A stretch of 64,000 nt of DNA from positions 651,001-715,000 of the forward strand of contig NC_084601.1 in assembly GCF_033807715.1 (NCBI RefSeq), written 5' to 3'. The notes below the pieces were generated by a model. The model saw only the letters and a list, made by a program, of their open reading frames with translations. It did no database searches and was not told where the DNA came from. Position 1 is the stretch's first letter, and each line of letters starts with the position of its first letter. The position numbers and the translations under genes were made by a program. Shown in pieces: positions 10,814 through 22,897 of this stretch. Source of the stretch: Cololabis saira. Taxonomy: Eukaryota; Chordata; Actinopteri; Beloniformes; Belonidae.

Positions 10814-11899
10814 CGCAGTACCGCGGCTGGCCACTGGAAAATCTTCTGAGTGCGAGACCTGGGGGTCGACGTCACGGCGCGCCGTCGGAGTTGGCGTGAT
10901 GACGTCATCCGGAAGAGAGCAGGTGTCGGCGGGGCTGATGGCGTGGCAGGCTGGCATGAGATGGTTGGAGTTTTTTCTTTTTGTCCATGCAGTGAAAAGG
11001 GACTCCTCCACCAGGCGGTGGCCCTATGGAGGGTGGCGACAGTCCAGCCCGAAACACCTGCAGAAGGCGGGCCGTCGGGGCCCCCTGCCGGGGCGTGGCT
11101 AGACCGCCAGCGGATTGCGCAGCCTGGGATTGCCCGCTTCCCCGCCGATGACGGAGGCGGGCCACGGGACGGGGAACGCACCTGCGGGTGGGCTGCCGCG
11201 ATCCCGGATGTTGATGAGAGATGAACCGGACGGGATGGACCACTCGTTTCTGGGTGGGGCCGGGTTAACCGCGGGCTCCGCGCGTGGCTGAGAGAGAGAG
11301 AAAAAAGGGGTTTGGGAAACACGTGCACGGCGGAAGAATACGACGGCGCAACCTGCGCTCTCGGGTTGACGGCGGGGAGACACAGGAGAGGAGTCGGGGA
11401 CCCGCGGCGACGATCCGGATGATCAGGAGAGATGGACCAGACGCGGACCGCTGGGGAGACGGGGCTCGGGCGGCCCCACGGCCGCCAGGGAGAGCGGTGC
11501 TTCGGGCGCAGCACGGCTGAAAGTTTTTTTTTTTTTTTTCTCCTCTCTCCTCAGGATCCTGATCAGCTGGTGTTGCGTGTCATCCCCTGCAAGCTGATCG
11601 TTGTCCGATGGTGATAATGACACGAGATCCATGCCGGCCGTCGGACCCCGCCGGAGCGTGGCGACGCCGGGACCGGTGGATTGCGCACCTGCGGCGCTTC
11701 CGGCATGGCGACGGCTGAAAGTTTTTTCTCGGATCTTGATCAGCTGGTGTTTGCTGATGATCCCCTGCAAACAGTGGTCATCCGATGGCGATCATGACAC
11801 GAGATCCATGCCTGAACGGGTGAGTAACGATCTGAGATACGAGCTGTAGTAGTGCTGTCGTGCTTGCGGTTCTGGTTCGGAGAACGAGAGCGAACGTGC

Positions 11900-12032
11900 T
11901 GCATAGAACGAGAGCGAAGAGGAAGTGAAGGTTAGGCTGGTATTTGAAGGTTTGCCGGAAGAGGCGTGGTGCCGGAGGAGGCGTGGTTGAGGCGTGGTCC
12001 TGCTCCCGAAATTCGCTTGTTAAGCTCCAATT
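11900..12032 (-). repeat. Terminal A1 repeat, copy A
   Basis: 133 bp from TGCATAGAACGAG to CTTGTTAAGCTCCAATT. The same segment is at 44,599-44,731 (A2) and 49,703-49,835 (A1 of copy B). It is the 5' terminus of the retroelement read on the minus strand. Confidence 0.9.
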
Positions 12033-13692
12033 ATACTCTCAGCTGGAAACAACTCCTAAAATACACTCTGTAATGACAAGAGAACAATATGAATAACAAT
12101 ATGGACTTAAATACTAACTAAGTGAACCCACTAGGCGTACCATGGACCTCTGCCACTTCCCATCAAGCCTCGTCCTCTGCCCGGTGCCCTGATAGGAAAA
12201 CGGGTGTCGGGTCATAACAGGGTGGAGAATCTGCCACGGCCAACGTCAGCTACTCCTCCAAGGATTTAAAATGGAACAAAGTTTTTGCCTACTCTAATAC
12301 GACAATACCTCAAGAGCGGCTGACCTAAGGAGAAACTTCCTATGGAATGTAATAATGGAGAGAAGGATGACTACTTTTACGGGATAACACCCTCTTGTTA
12401 AAGAGCTTTAGAGTGAGGCTGCACTGGGTCCATCACTGGGTCCATCACTCGGTCCATCTCTCAGATATGAGACTATGGCACATGTTTCTGTGTATTTCAA
12501 AGCTTATAGTTTTTATACATTTCTTTGGTGTTTGAAAATCACCAAATGAGCCTTTTAAAAATTGGATTTGTTTCCTTGGAAAAAGTTTGGACTGAGACTC
12601 TTTCCAGTCCTTCTTGCAGTTCTGATATTCAACCTTTTGAATAGCTCTCCTTCTTGTTTAGTTCATTAATTCATTAATTAATTATTGACTTAAATTTGAT
12701 TAAGAAGGACATGTCCTGTCTGCATGCTTGTCAATCTTACCTGCTCAAGGTCAATAGGAAGAGGAAGTCAATGAAGCATGACTGTAAATGTTTTGTGTGT
12801 ATTTGTGTGTGTATGAGAGAGAGAGAGAACTGCAGCGTTAATGAAATCTGAATGTAATAAAGAAGTTTTTCCTCTGGGAGAGTGCTGATATCACAGTAAA
12901 TATTCTCACCCTCAAAACAATAACATTGTTCTGTTATATTGCAACCCGCGTGAACTGGGACCGTTGTGTTTCGCTGTGTGATGGTGGGACTAATAAGTCT
13001 GATGTGGAGGTTTGTTTTGGTTTTCTGTATCAAATCAACATCGGGCTATATCATGAAAAACAATTATAGAAGAAGGAATAGTGGAAGCGTTTCAGGATCT
13101 GCAGAGATTTTAAATTTTCATTCAAAACATTAGGTCACACACATCTCATGATGAAACTGATTCAAGTGTGAAAAAGATCAGCGGAGGCCAGGAGAAACAG
13201 CAACAAGGGTTTCCAGAGCTCATTCATCCGTTGACATTTATACTTTTTTATATTGTGGAAGATCTCTCTGGATGTGTGGCTCTGATGTTGCGTCTTATAG
13301 AAGAAAATCAACATTTTGCTAGAAACACAGACAGACCTAAAATTCGTCAGAAGTTATAGTCAGCTCTTTTCTTTTCTTTTTTGTAGACATCCTCAATGTT
13401 TCATCAATCTGTAGATGTCAGTAGCTCTCCACCACCTCCAGCTATTTTCCTTGGATGGAAATAGTGTCAAGGTTATTTGAGTTATGGTTATTCCTGGTTA
13501 TCCCCACACCATGCCACAGAGAGGTCCACCACTTGTCTGCACTTAGTCTCCGGTCCACCACTGATAGACCCCCGGCTGCAGAGTTAGGAAGTATTTCAGG
13601 AGGTGAAAAGACTGAGTTGTACGGGACGTCTGAGCTGCACAACACAAAAAGAAAGTGCCATCCCCTGTGCTGCTGTTCAAACCACTCACATA
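12033..13692. other. Low-copy non-coding sequence
   Basis: Contains a 98-codon minus-strand frame (13,033-12,737) with several Cys and an N-linked-type NIT motif. It has no recognisable domain and no conservation evidence, so I do not call it a gene. A short GGTCCATCACTGGGTCCATC direct repeat lies at about 12,427-12,460. Confidence 0.4.
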
Positions 13693-14268
13693 TGGCGCTT
13701 TTGCACTAGTACCTCCTCAGCTCGTCCCGGCTCCACCCGTTTTGTCCCCGTTTGTTTATCCCCCCCAGGTGAGAAGTGGGGGGGTTGGGGTGAAGCTGCT
13801 GTGACGTACTCGATTCCGCAACCGCTTTGTTCGTGTCGGTGCTGATCAGAAATCAGCTGGAGCCGCGAGCGGCTGAGAAGAAAACAGCCCGTCTACATCC
13901 CTTTTTTAATTCTCTCCTCAGCCACCAGGTTTATGAACATCTGCACCTCAGAGTTGGATCACCAAACAGACGTTTGCGCTTTATAATAAAATCGCCGCGA
14001 GCCGCGAGTCGCTCTCGCGCTGACTCCCCCCCGACCAATCAGAGGCGTGGAGGGTGATGACGGCCCCGCCCCCTGACTAATCAGTGGCGTGGAGGGTGGT
14101 GACGTCAGAAATAGTCCCGGCTCAGCCCGGTTAGAACCTCGGCAGAATGGTTACAGAAAAAGTATCGGCTTGGCGCGGCTACACCCGCCTTGGCCCGTAG
14201 TGGAAAAGAGCAAGACGGGGGTGTGGCGGGTAGAAGCGTGCTGAGGTGGTACTAGTGGAAAAGCGCCA
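13693..14268. mobile_element. Non-autonomous DNA transposon with GGCGCTTTT ends, 576 bp
   Basis: Left end TGGCGCTTTTGCACTAGTAC matches the right end read on minus (TGGCGCTTTTCCACTAGTAC). The element is bounded by ATA at 13,690-13,692 and 14,269-14,271, a 3-bp duplication compatible with PIF-Harbinger. The interior is G/C-rich with two related GCGTGGAGGGTG-GTGA phrases and no transposase. Confidence 0.8.
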
Positions 14269-17200
14269 ATACAGAACCTTTCAGTCCCACAAACTGCGGT
14301 CTGTTTGCCGGGTAGTCAATAGGAGGTGGCTGTGGAAGCATTCATCTGGATTTTCTGGTGTTACCTACACAGCAATACAGGGCTTATCATGTTGAAAGCA
14401 CTGTATAAATCAAAGAGCATGATCCTGCAGTGCTGCCTGTTTTGTCCGGACGAGACATGGCACTGACATCATGTTCTTGTGGCCCAAAGTATCTCTTTAG
14501 AGTTCCTTCAGTCTTCTAAGACCTCCCCCTCACAGCTCTCTTTATCCTGTTGCTGCTGAACAACACACCTTTACATGCAGTTGAGAATTAGCAGATTATG
14601 ATCTGCTTTTCCCAGCGGACAACAAGAGGAGAACATGTGCGTGGAAAACATTCAGCCATTCACATCAGTTGCTGTTAGCACAGCAACAGCAGAGCAGATG
14701 ATGCCACATGTAACACGGCAGACGGTGAAGGTGGGTTAAATGCTTCTGCCAAAATAGCCCAGTCTTATCGTAGACAACATCAATTATATCCAGGAGATAA
14801 ATCCTCTCCTTTATTGTTTCCTGATTTATACTATCTGTTGTTAACAAGCACTGAAATCCTTCTTCCTTTGCTCTTAATGCTCACATCTGCTGTAAAATCT
14901 GGACGCTGCGTAAAGAGACATGGGAATATTTCCTGGATTATCTTCCTATAACCATACGAGCAGATACTACATTCGCAGTCTTCCCGCCATGTATTTGTCT
15001 GCAGTTAAAGCGTGTGAGTTTTATTTATCAGGTGTCATTTCCCATGATGATCGAGGGAAAATAAGGTTTAAACGTGTTCCTACTTACTGCCTACAGTAGT
15101 TTGCTCCTGCCCTTCATTCCTGCCCTGTGTCTCCTCTTCAGCTCATCTGTGCAAGCAGAGCAACATGCATGTGTAGAAAAATCTTTAATTAGCAGTAGGA
15201 GATTTAAAGAGACAAAATGCAACCAGCAAGAAGATGAAACTAATGAGACAAATTCCTGAAATGTTTTTTTATCAACTAAAGGGAGATAGTGATTAATTAA
15301 TAAGCAGCCAAGAAGTAGATAACACGGATTAGATCATTTCAAAAACTATGGAATAAAGATGACCTGAGTCAGTAAGAATAACTATCCTTCATGACTAAGA
15401 ATATTCACTCTTTATTACTCTAAACCTTTACAACTGTTTCATTTATGCACCTCATATAAAAAAACAACAAGACAATTTTCAAAAAGTCTGTTTTTTTTAA
15501 GATTCAAGGATTTTGTTTGGTCATGTGGGGTATGTTCCACAAAGGTGTAAATTGATGGTTATGACAACTGATAACATTTAACCTTATTCTTATTTTTTGA
15601 CATTGTGTCATTTTAGGTCCAAACAAAAGGTGTGAGCTGCCTAAAATATCAATATTTTTAGACAGAAACACAATTTAGCAGAATGAATTGTCTTCCAGAA
15701 AACTGGAAGAATTTATGAATCTAGATTAAAATCTTAATCACTCGGGGTTTGTTATTGAACGAGGGAGTCTCCCTTGATTGTTTGATAACCATTTACTGAT
15801 ACAGGCTTTACCTCAAGAATGCTGCTGGTAAGAGAGTATTTGCAACTTGTTTTAACACTTTCACTGAAGTAAAGGATCAGAGGACTTGTCCCAGGGATTT
15901 AGGAGATAGTGTTGCTTTTAAAAGCAGAAAGGTTTCATCATAGATGATCTTTGGGAGCCCGATGGACATGTTTTCTAAGTTTCAGCCCAGAGGGCAATAG
16001 AGGTGTGGTTCTTGATCTGCAGCTGCACTGGAACTCAGATGAAGGTTTAATACAAGCACGTTACTCTGTAAATTCACCTGATGTTTGGTTACCGGGTAAC
16101 AGCTTCATTCTGAGCTATTCAAGTTGATGGCAGTTCAGCAAACGCACCTCTGTGGGTCTGTTTGGAAAGAGTTTTGATCTTATAACATGGTCTTTTTTCA
16201 TTTGAGTCCCTTACTTGTTTTTTTTCTAAATTGACATTTTCTCTCTACATTTAAGAAGAATGTCAAACAAATAACCAAAATGATCAATTATCCTTTAACC
16301 GTGGTAGGAAAGCAGACGTACCAGTAATTGCTGCCTGACACTGTTATCACATTATAAAAAAAGGTTCCTGTTGTCCCATTTGTGTCTGAGTGGTAGACTG
16401 TAATTGTGATTGTGTCATCTTTAGTGTTACCCATCACTGATGCCTTTTCAACAATTAACAAACATAGTCTTATCGCTGACCCACAAACTGAATGTGAAGC
16501 TGATAACTTTAAAGATCCTGGCTTTTTTTCACATCTTCACGCAGCCGATCAAACATTGAAAGATGAACTCAGCTGAAGCAGGAGTTCACATTTTGCTGAA
16601 GATTTTTATCGGGGGGGATCAAATAGAAAACACATAAAACTGAATTGGAGGTTAAAAGGAATCCAGTAAGGCACAATTTACTTTCAGTTTTGTTCGCCAC
16701 AGATGTACTGTATGCTGAACAAACATGTGCATCTACACACATTTAGGCACACACGAGTCTTGGTCTGATCAATACAGGCATATTAAGAAGGTATTGATTG
16801 CGGAAATTAGAGTAATAATTAATCTACAAGCAGCCTGAGTGGGCTCTTTGCTTCTAATCAATAACACATTGATGCTGCAGTCTGCTCGGTTGTTTGGATA
16901 ATCACGCCTGAATACAGAAAATGCTGTTACACTTTCAGGTTATCTGACATGACAGAAACAGAAATAAAACCATTCAACAACCAATATCCCCATAACCACA
17001 TAAATAAATTATAAGGTTTATATGTAAAAATGTGTGGAAAGGTTTGGACTGCAACTTGTGTATCTAATGAACGTAAACACCAGTAAATATCTGCAGTATT
17101 TGTGTAATTACAATGTAGCAGTCCAGCAATGTAAAAATGTTTCTGTTTTATACTGCAAGACTAAAGTTTATCAATTACAATTTTAATATATTGGTGTTGT

Positions 17201-17940
17201 CTAAGCTAAGCAGATCATGTGATTTCCAAATGATCAGGATCTAGTTGAAATGATCATAATTCTTTAACTAAATTAAATTATTCATTGATTTATACGTTTC
17301 ACCATGAACAATGACAGTTTCTGTGAGGGAGCAGGCGGAACCTTCAACCTGGAGTAGCAGTCGTAGCTAGTGAGCTGACATCAATTTGGCCAACTTAACA
17401 ACTTTGTTGCTATATTTAGCATGTTTCTACCCCTCTACACACTTTCTTGTTTTTTAAGTGAATAGTAACAAATCCATCGATTCTTTTCAGGTGGCATTTG
17501 AGACTTTAATGGAAGCTAACTTGCATTGTTGTCACTCTTCTCAGCCTACAGCCTGTGCTGCTGTGGGCTGCTCTCAGCTGCAGTCACAGCAGGAGACGTT
17601 CACGTCTCCACGTCCAAATTAACTGCTTTTCTTTTTCCTGGATTCCCAAAGTATGGGATTGGGAATAACATTGTCACAAGTACTTTTAGTCCTTTGTGTG
17701 TAGTTCCAGTTTTATACTACAAGCTTGCCCAAAACGCTGGAATAATTGTTTTCAGAAACATTCCTGATTTTTATTTCTCTTTTCATTTATAATCATGTCA
17801 TGAGAAGGTACAAAAAAATAGTTGTATTCCAGCTTGATGGGCAACAGCGTAATTACAGTCGTCTACTTAGTCCTTATCTTTTTCTTAGAAATATCGCAAA
17901 TCTGTTTCACTGCTCAACATAAAGAACAATTTTTTCCGTC
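14269..17940. other. Low-copy non-coding sequence
   Basis: 3.7 kb with stop codons throughout. Small frames (14,847-14,665 minus; 15,074-15,259; 17,526-17,792; 17,822-18,094) show no domain. No repeat family or regulatory element recognised. Confidence 0.4.
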
Positions 17941-17945
17941 AATAT

Positions 17946-18173
17946 TCACAGGAAGGAGTTTTTCAGCATGCCGTGGGTCCAGTCAGCCGGTCTCTGCAGA
18001 GCTGCCTGGACTCTGCCAGAACACTCCCTGGTGTGCTGTGACCTGCAGCCGGCTGAGGAAGGTGCGTTTCTTCACAAGCTTCCTCATGCGGTAGTATGGA
18101 GACAGCTGATGAACAGGGATCTCCTCCAGAAACACCAGGATTAACACATCCTCATCGAACAGACGGAAGATAC
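17946..18173 (-). pseudogene. Toll-like receptor TIR-domain C-terminal fragment
   Basis: Read on the minus strand from 18,173, the frame gives IFRLFDEDVLILVFLEE, then LSPYYRMRKLVKKRTFLS, then a GVFWQ box. This is the order and spacing of the last third of a TIR domain: the conserved LFDE/ILVFLE strand, the PYYRMRKL stretch and box 3 with FW. The phrasing is closest to what I know of fish TLR22/TLR23-type receptors (TLR11 subfamily), which sense nucleic acid ligands. Only about 57 codons survive. Upstream of IFR an in-frame stop comes within three codons, with no plausible splice acceptor. After FWQ the frame shifts relative to a normal TLR tail and ends at TGA (17,985). Boxes 1 and 2, the transmembrane segment and the leucine-rich repeats are not found nearby, so I call it a relic. 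Confidence 0.8.
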
Positions 18174-18189
18174 AAAATTACAATAGTGA

Positions 18190-18598
18190 GAGAAATTATA
18201 TTTGTAAAATAGTATCTTTTATTCATGGCAATGTTGGCAGGAATGGAACAAAACAATTCACCCTAAAAGCATAGCTTGAATTGAACTGTTGAATGAAGTG
18301 TTTATGCAAATAGAACCATAGCAACCAAGGAGTTCAGGAGTTCAAATCATTTTTTATTCCTCGGCCATGTGGTTGCTGGAGGGTCTGTTACTTGGTGAGT
18401 TTTCCCAAATTCCCACATTATATCTAAAATTGTTTTCAATTCCTCTTCCTTATGCCTCTTTGAAAACCTTTTAAAAATGGAATCTGTGTCAATATATAAA
18501 AAAGGTCAAAATGTCTGAGCTTGATATATATTGGGCTTTTTGAAGTGAATAAAGACTGAAAAACTCATATGTAACCAAACCTGCCTCTTTGTTAATTT
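18190..18598. other. Low-copy non-coding sequence
   Basis: I see nothing in it. Confidence 0.4.
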
Positions 18599-18599
18599 G

Positions 18600-19083
18600 A
18601 AGCCTGAATTATGGTTCTGCGTTAAATCGACGCAGAGCCTACGCCGTAGGGTACGCAGCGATGCGCACCCTACGGCGTAGGCTAGGCCGTAGCCTGACCT
18701 GCACCTCCCAAAAAATGTAACTACGCGTCGCGGCGATGCAGACCCAACGCAGACCGAGAGGGCTGTGATTGGTTCGCTTGGTAGCAACACCTTCCCGGTT
18801 CCGGTTCGTGAAGCAGTCGTGAACTTTCAGCGCTCTTTTCTTCGTGTGTGTGTGATTTCTTTGGGGGGGGTTGTTTTGGTTTTTTGCACAATAGTTGTCC
18901 TTATCTCTTTGATTCACTCTGATCGGGAAAAACTGGAAGCTAAACAAAGTATCAACTAGCGCTCTGGGGGGGTATGGCACCGCGGCGAAATGGAGTGACG
19001 GAGAAGTCCGAAGGGTTCACGACGACGTCACGGCAACGGCATAGGCTCTGCGTTGGTGTTACGCAGAACCTTAATTCAGCCTT
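18600..19083. mobile_element. TACGGCGTAGG MITE family, long copy 2
   Basis: Ends AAGCCTGAATTATGGTTCTG and (minus) AAGGCTGAATTAAGGTTCTG match the short foldback copies. This copy also has about 270 bp of distinct interior (18,730-19,000) with a G homopolymer and a GGTTCCGGTTCG phrase. It may represent the longer parent of the family. The 113-codon minus-strand frame (18,980-18,639) crosses the palindromic end and lacks a domain. Confidence 0.8.
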
Positions 19084-19189
19084 GATTCTGAGAACATTAA
19101 AGCTGTGCTGGGTTCTGTGACATCACAGACCAAAATCTAAGTAGGCTTATCCAGTCAAACAATCTTTATCTCAACCCAGTTTCTCATCA

Positions 19190-20430
19190 TGCTGCATTTG
19201 CTGTGCCTCTAAAGTGCGGAACACAAAGCGGTCACACTGATAAGAGACATAGAGGAACAGGACTGGGGTTCGACTACTGACTGCGGCGTGTGGTTTGGCC
19301 TCAGCTGTAGGGGGAACTGTGGGGCAGCATTTCAGGTGATGGACGCAGCAGAGAATAGACCAGCTGCATCCACTCTGGAAATTACCATCTCCGTTTACAA
19401 GTTGTATACTGCTGGAGAGGAACACAGAGCAGCGGAGTACTTGTGTCTGCGGCAGCGACAGTCTTCCTGGTGAACCATCATGACCTTCACCACTAGCCAT
19501 GTCATGTATTCCAAAGGATGTGCCTGTTCTTTCTGTTGTGACACTTCAAACTGCTGGTCCCTGTTCAGGTGCCACTGTGGCACACCCAGGCTACTCAGTG
19601 TTCCTCTCCAGCAGTACAATAGAGACGAAAGTTGCAGACACAGCAGCTCAAGTCTCTCCGACTGCCACTATTTTAAAAGGGGATGGTGATAAACAGAATG
19701 GATGCAGCTGGTTCATTGACTGTGTTTCCATGCATCAATAACCCTTTTTAAACCCGAATATTAGCAATAACCCGGTTTTGCACGGCCATGTAAACACCAA
19801 TAACCTCTTTGAATAACCCGAATTTGCTCATATTCGGGTTTTTAAAAACCCAAATATGACCCCTGGTTTACTCCTTTTAAAACCCGAATATTGGGTCATG
19901 TAAACACCAAACGGAATATCCCCATCAAACGGAACAGGAATTTGTTTTCTGCGCATGCTCTGTTCACAAGGAATCCTGGTCTTTTGAGTCTAGGAAGTTC
20001 TTATAAACACGGAGAAACCAAGACCAGGAGGAGACTAATCACTTCATAAATGTAATGAAGGATATGAACATTTCTGCATTTGTAGACGGTAGAAAGTACC
20101 GGGATAGCCAGATTTAAAAGAAGGTGAGAGAAAAGTTGCATTTGTTTTGAATTTGGATACAGGAAGAAGCAGCAGAAATGACGGGAATTGCGTCATGATG
20201 TTCTCCGTGCGTCGCTGGTTTGATCCAGATATCCCAAATGATTAATTACCATGTAAACGGAATATTTTGAATGTTTCAGTAACCGGAATATTAGCAATAA
20301 CCCGAATTTTGACTGATGGAAACGTAGTCAATGTCTGGTGCTGCAATCACCTGAACCATTGTTCCACAGCGCCCCCTATTAACTCATCCCAAACCACACC
20401 CCACTGCCACATACCTATCTTTGCTTTGTC
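19190..20430. repeat. Imperfect long inverted repeat split by a DNA transposon
   Basis: The minus-strand reading of about 19,270-19,440 resembles 19,585-19,715 and then continues at 20,338-20,430. Shared phrases include GTTCCTCTCCAGCAGTA, GGATGCAGCTGGT, CACCTGAA and CCAAACCACAC. The two halves of the second arm are separated by the Harbinger-like insertion at 19,720-20,337. Divergence is high, so arm limits are approximate. Confidence 0.5.
19720..20337 (+). mobile_element. Harbinger-like non-autonomous element, copy 1
   Basis: About 620 bp with inverted ends CATTGACTGTGTTTCCATG and (minus) CATTGACTACGTTTCCATC, and many internal AATAACCCGAAT phrases arranged as a foldback. Plus-strand 20,025-20,117 keeps a short frame containing MKDMNISAFVDGRKYRDSQI, resembling the Myb/SANT-like DNA-binding start of Harbinger accessory proteins. 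A second copy lies inverted at 52,998-53,585 and keeps the same peptide. Confidence 0.75.
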
Positions 20431-21355
20431 AGAGATAAGCTTCGGCTGTCAGGGACAGCACCAGCAAATATGACAAAAAGCAGGTTTCTTTCAAGTAAAC
20501 ATGTCTGCTTCTTATCAGATATCCAAGAATAAAGCTGTATAGGTATGTCATCTTCATCAGACAGTGTTATGAAAGACATCCCCCCCACCTGGCCATCTGG
20601 ATCTCCCTGGAGCACGTCTCACTCTGCAGGCAGCGGCGGCTGATCACACACACTGTCTTCCTGCTGCCATAGAGGCATCTGTGATGTTCTCTGTGATGGG
20701 TTTACCTGTGGACACCACATGTGCAGCGCATCAGCTGCTTTCACCGGCTTTATGATTGAAAATCACTCAACTGGAAACATGAAAAAGAGAGCTGCCAAAA
20801 CTGCTGGTAATGACACAATCTGTCACAGGAACCATCAGTTAACATCTTCAGTTTGCTCTAAACTTTAAAAGCTAATAAAGACAGAGAAAACCCCTTGAAT
20901 GACCCCTAACTCTGAGTGATACTAGAGTTATCTTGTTGTTGCAGCCTGAGGCAGAGGTCACTGCAGCTATTACAATCCATCGGAAACTGACTCGTAACGC
21001 AGCTGTCGAGTAAAGTACCTTTGGATCTAAGAAATGGAGAACAAGTAAATCACACTCTGGTTTCACATCCCCACCATATTTAAAGCAGCAAAATGTGAAG
21101 TGAAATGTGAAGTGAACATTAGTGCATCTGTACAGTTAGACACACCACGAGCTGAGACACGGGCACTGAAACCCGGCAGGTGCAAGAAAAACTTTGTCTG
21201 TGGCTTTGCATTTACTGTTCATTGTTTGACTGACAGGAAACGGATAAGAGGCTCAAAGAACAAAAGCCAAATATAAACGTCTGGTGACTCAACAAAGGCA
21301 GCGGCATCTGTAACTGCAACTTAAAAACATTGTCAATAATGCAGGAAGTGTTCTT
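20431..21355. other. Low-copy non-coding sequence
   Basis: No supported gene; small frames lack domains. Confidence 0.4.
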
Positions 21356-21359
21356 CAGT

Positions 21360-21980
21360 GTACTTCAAGGCAATTCAAGGTGCTTTACATAATAAATATA
21401 TGAGAAGTGAATAGGGAAAGAAAAAGTTACAGTGCAGAATAAAAAAGAGTTTGACTTAAACTACAGTTTCAATTGAGTACTAAAATTAACATTGTTTAAA
21501 ATTAAATTCAGAATAGGTAAAATAATTCAGTCAAAGGCAGTTTAAAAAAAAATCTTGATTTAAAGGAACTGAGAGTTTTAGCATTCCTGCAGTTTTCTGG
21601 AAGTTTGTTCCAGATCTGTGGAGCATAGAAGCTGAATGCTGCTTCTATGCTTCAGACCTGAACCAGAACACCTGAGAGGTCTGGATGGTTGCTATGGGAA
21701 CAACAAGCCTCTGATGTATTTTGGTCCTAAACCATTCAGTGCTTTATAAACTAACAGAAGTATTTTGAAGTCTATTCTCTGAGATACAGGGAGGCATTGT
21801 GAAGATCTCAGAACTGGAGTGATGTGGTCCACTTTTTTAGTTCTGGTAAGAACCCGGGCAGCAGCATTATGGATCAGCTGGAGTTGCCTGATTGACTTTT
21901 TAGTATACAGTTTTATTTCAATATGAGAAATGTGGATCAGATTTGCAGCGGTAACTGACTGCTGACCAACCAGCACTACC
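21360..21980 (-). mobile_element. LINE 3' fragment, L2/CR1-type
   Basis: Minus-strand 21,976-21,692 encodes the C-terminal tail of a non-LTR RT: RQLQLIHNAAARVLTRTKK, DHITPVL, RIDFKILLLVYKALNGL. These are hallmark phrases of the region after the RT palm in L2/CR1-group elements. The 5' part is absent (5' truncation, typical of target-primed insertion). The 3' part toward 21,360 is non-coding and A/T-rich, with a GGTGCTTTACATAATAAAT phrase. Confidence 0.75.
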
Positions 21981-22323
21981 TCTCTGAGGCCTTGGCCACA
22001 TGCGTATGCTCCTTTTTCATCTGTTAATACACACTAAATACCATCTTCTTGGTATTTGTCCTCAACTGACAGCTCAAAGTTGTTATTTTTCTTTGGTCTG
22101 TATTTGTTCAGCCTGCATCTCTGAAGTTTTCTGTCACAACATAAATATATAGTCTCAGCAAAATGTACAACTACAGTACATAAAATTGGAATCCACTAAT
22201 TGGCATTCAGAGACAACACATTTTTCTGGTTTATCATGATACCAGACACAAATGCAGCTGCATAGAGGAACAGTTATGAAGCAATTCATTCATTTTCAGT
22301 CATTAAAATAATATCAATCATAT
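21981..22323. other. Low-copy non-coding sequence
   Basis: I see nothing in it. Confidence 0.35.
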
Positions 22324-22897
22324 TTAAAGCGGCACTATGTAACTTTTCCACCTTAATATCATATTTCCAGAGTAATTGTGATGGTACATCAACTTCCAAC
22401 AGGTTTAATGACACCTGGTCTGGGGGGGGTCTGTATCACCTTCACTGGCACTATGTAACTTTGAGCCAAACACTCCTAAACAAGGTAGTAAGACGTGGGT
22501 TCTGCAGAACTGCGGCAATAAATCCCTTATAAAGAGTGGCGCTCCGACGAGGAGCTCCATTCCTTAGTAGGGATTTCATATGGATCCAGACCGTTAATAA
22601 TAATTATTTTCTCCATATACCGCTCCCTGGCTTCCTTGTTTAAGGTATCCCGGTAAATTCCAGTTCCTTTCCAGCAGTTTAACATCTTTTTTTTTGCGTT
22701 CCGTCTGTTCACTTGGTGAAACAGAAAAGCGTCCCGTCTTCTCTCAAAACAAATGCAGCGAGGGGACAGGAGTTTTCCGGCAGTACGCGCTGGTGCTCAT
22801 GGGAAACATAGTGTTCTTTCTGGTAAAGCACTACCGCTTTTGTCCAAAAGATGCCGCCAAACTCAGAAAAGCTGAAAGTTATGTTGTGCTGCTTTAA
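22324..22897. mobile_element. TTAA-flanked non-autonomous element, 574 bp
   Basis: TTAA at 22,324-22,327 and 22,894-22,897, with inverted ends TTAAAGCGGCACTATGTAAC and (minus) TTAAAGCAGCACAACATAAC. The minus-strand frame 22,712-22,527 (61 codons) contains NGLDPYEIPTKEW, resembling a motif I associate with transposon-encoded accessory proteins in fish. That match is from memory, so the superfamily (Kolobok or piggyBac) is left open. Confidence 0.75.

Larger units (their letters stand above)
6950..12032 (-). mobile_element. Decayed tyrosine-recombinase (DIRS/Ngaro-like) retroelement, copy A
   Basis: A 5.1-kb segment closely matching 44,817-49,835, in the same orientation. Read on the minus strand it holds in order: a 133-bp terminal segment A1 (12,032-11,900), G/C-rich repetitive gag-like sequence, two related minisatellite blocks, an RT palm remnant, the start of RNase H, an expanded GATGGC array, the end of RNase H, and the C-terminal boxes of a tyrosine recombinase. 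The 3' end is truncated inside the B1 repeat at about 6950, next to a poly-C tract, so the A2 and B2 repeats seen in copy B are missing. The RT/RNase H motifs and the recombinase box support the order; the DIRS versus Ngaro choice rests on copy B's repeats. Confidence 0.85.

Noticed and set aside
12737..13033. 98-codon minus-strand frame with several Cys, considered as a receptor or Ig-like exon
   Set aside because: No canonical Ig spacing, Trp or splice context; similarity too weak to support.
14035..14110. GC-box and CCAAT-like phrases as a host promoter
   Set aside because: They lie inside a TIR-bounded DNA transposon whose copies are common in fish; no downstream gene to support promoter use.
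17822..18094. Plus-strand 90-codon frame
   Set aside because: Shadow of the TLR fragment on the minus strand.
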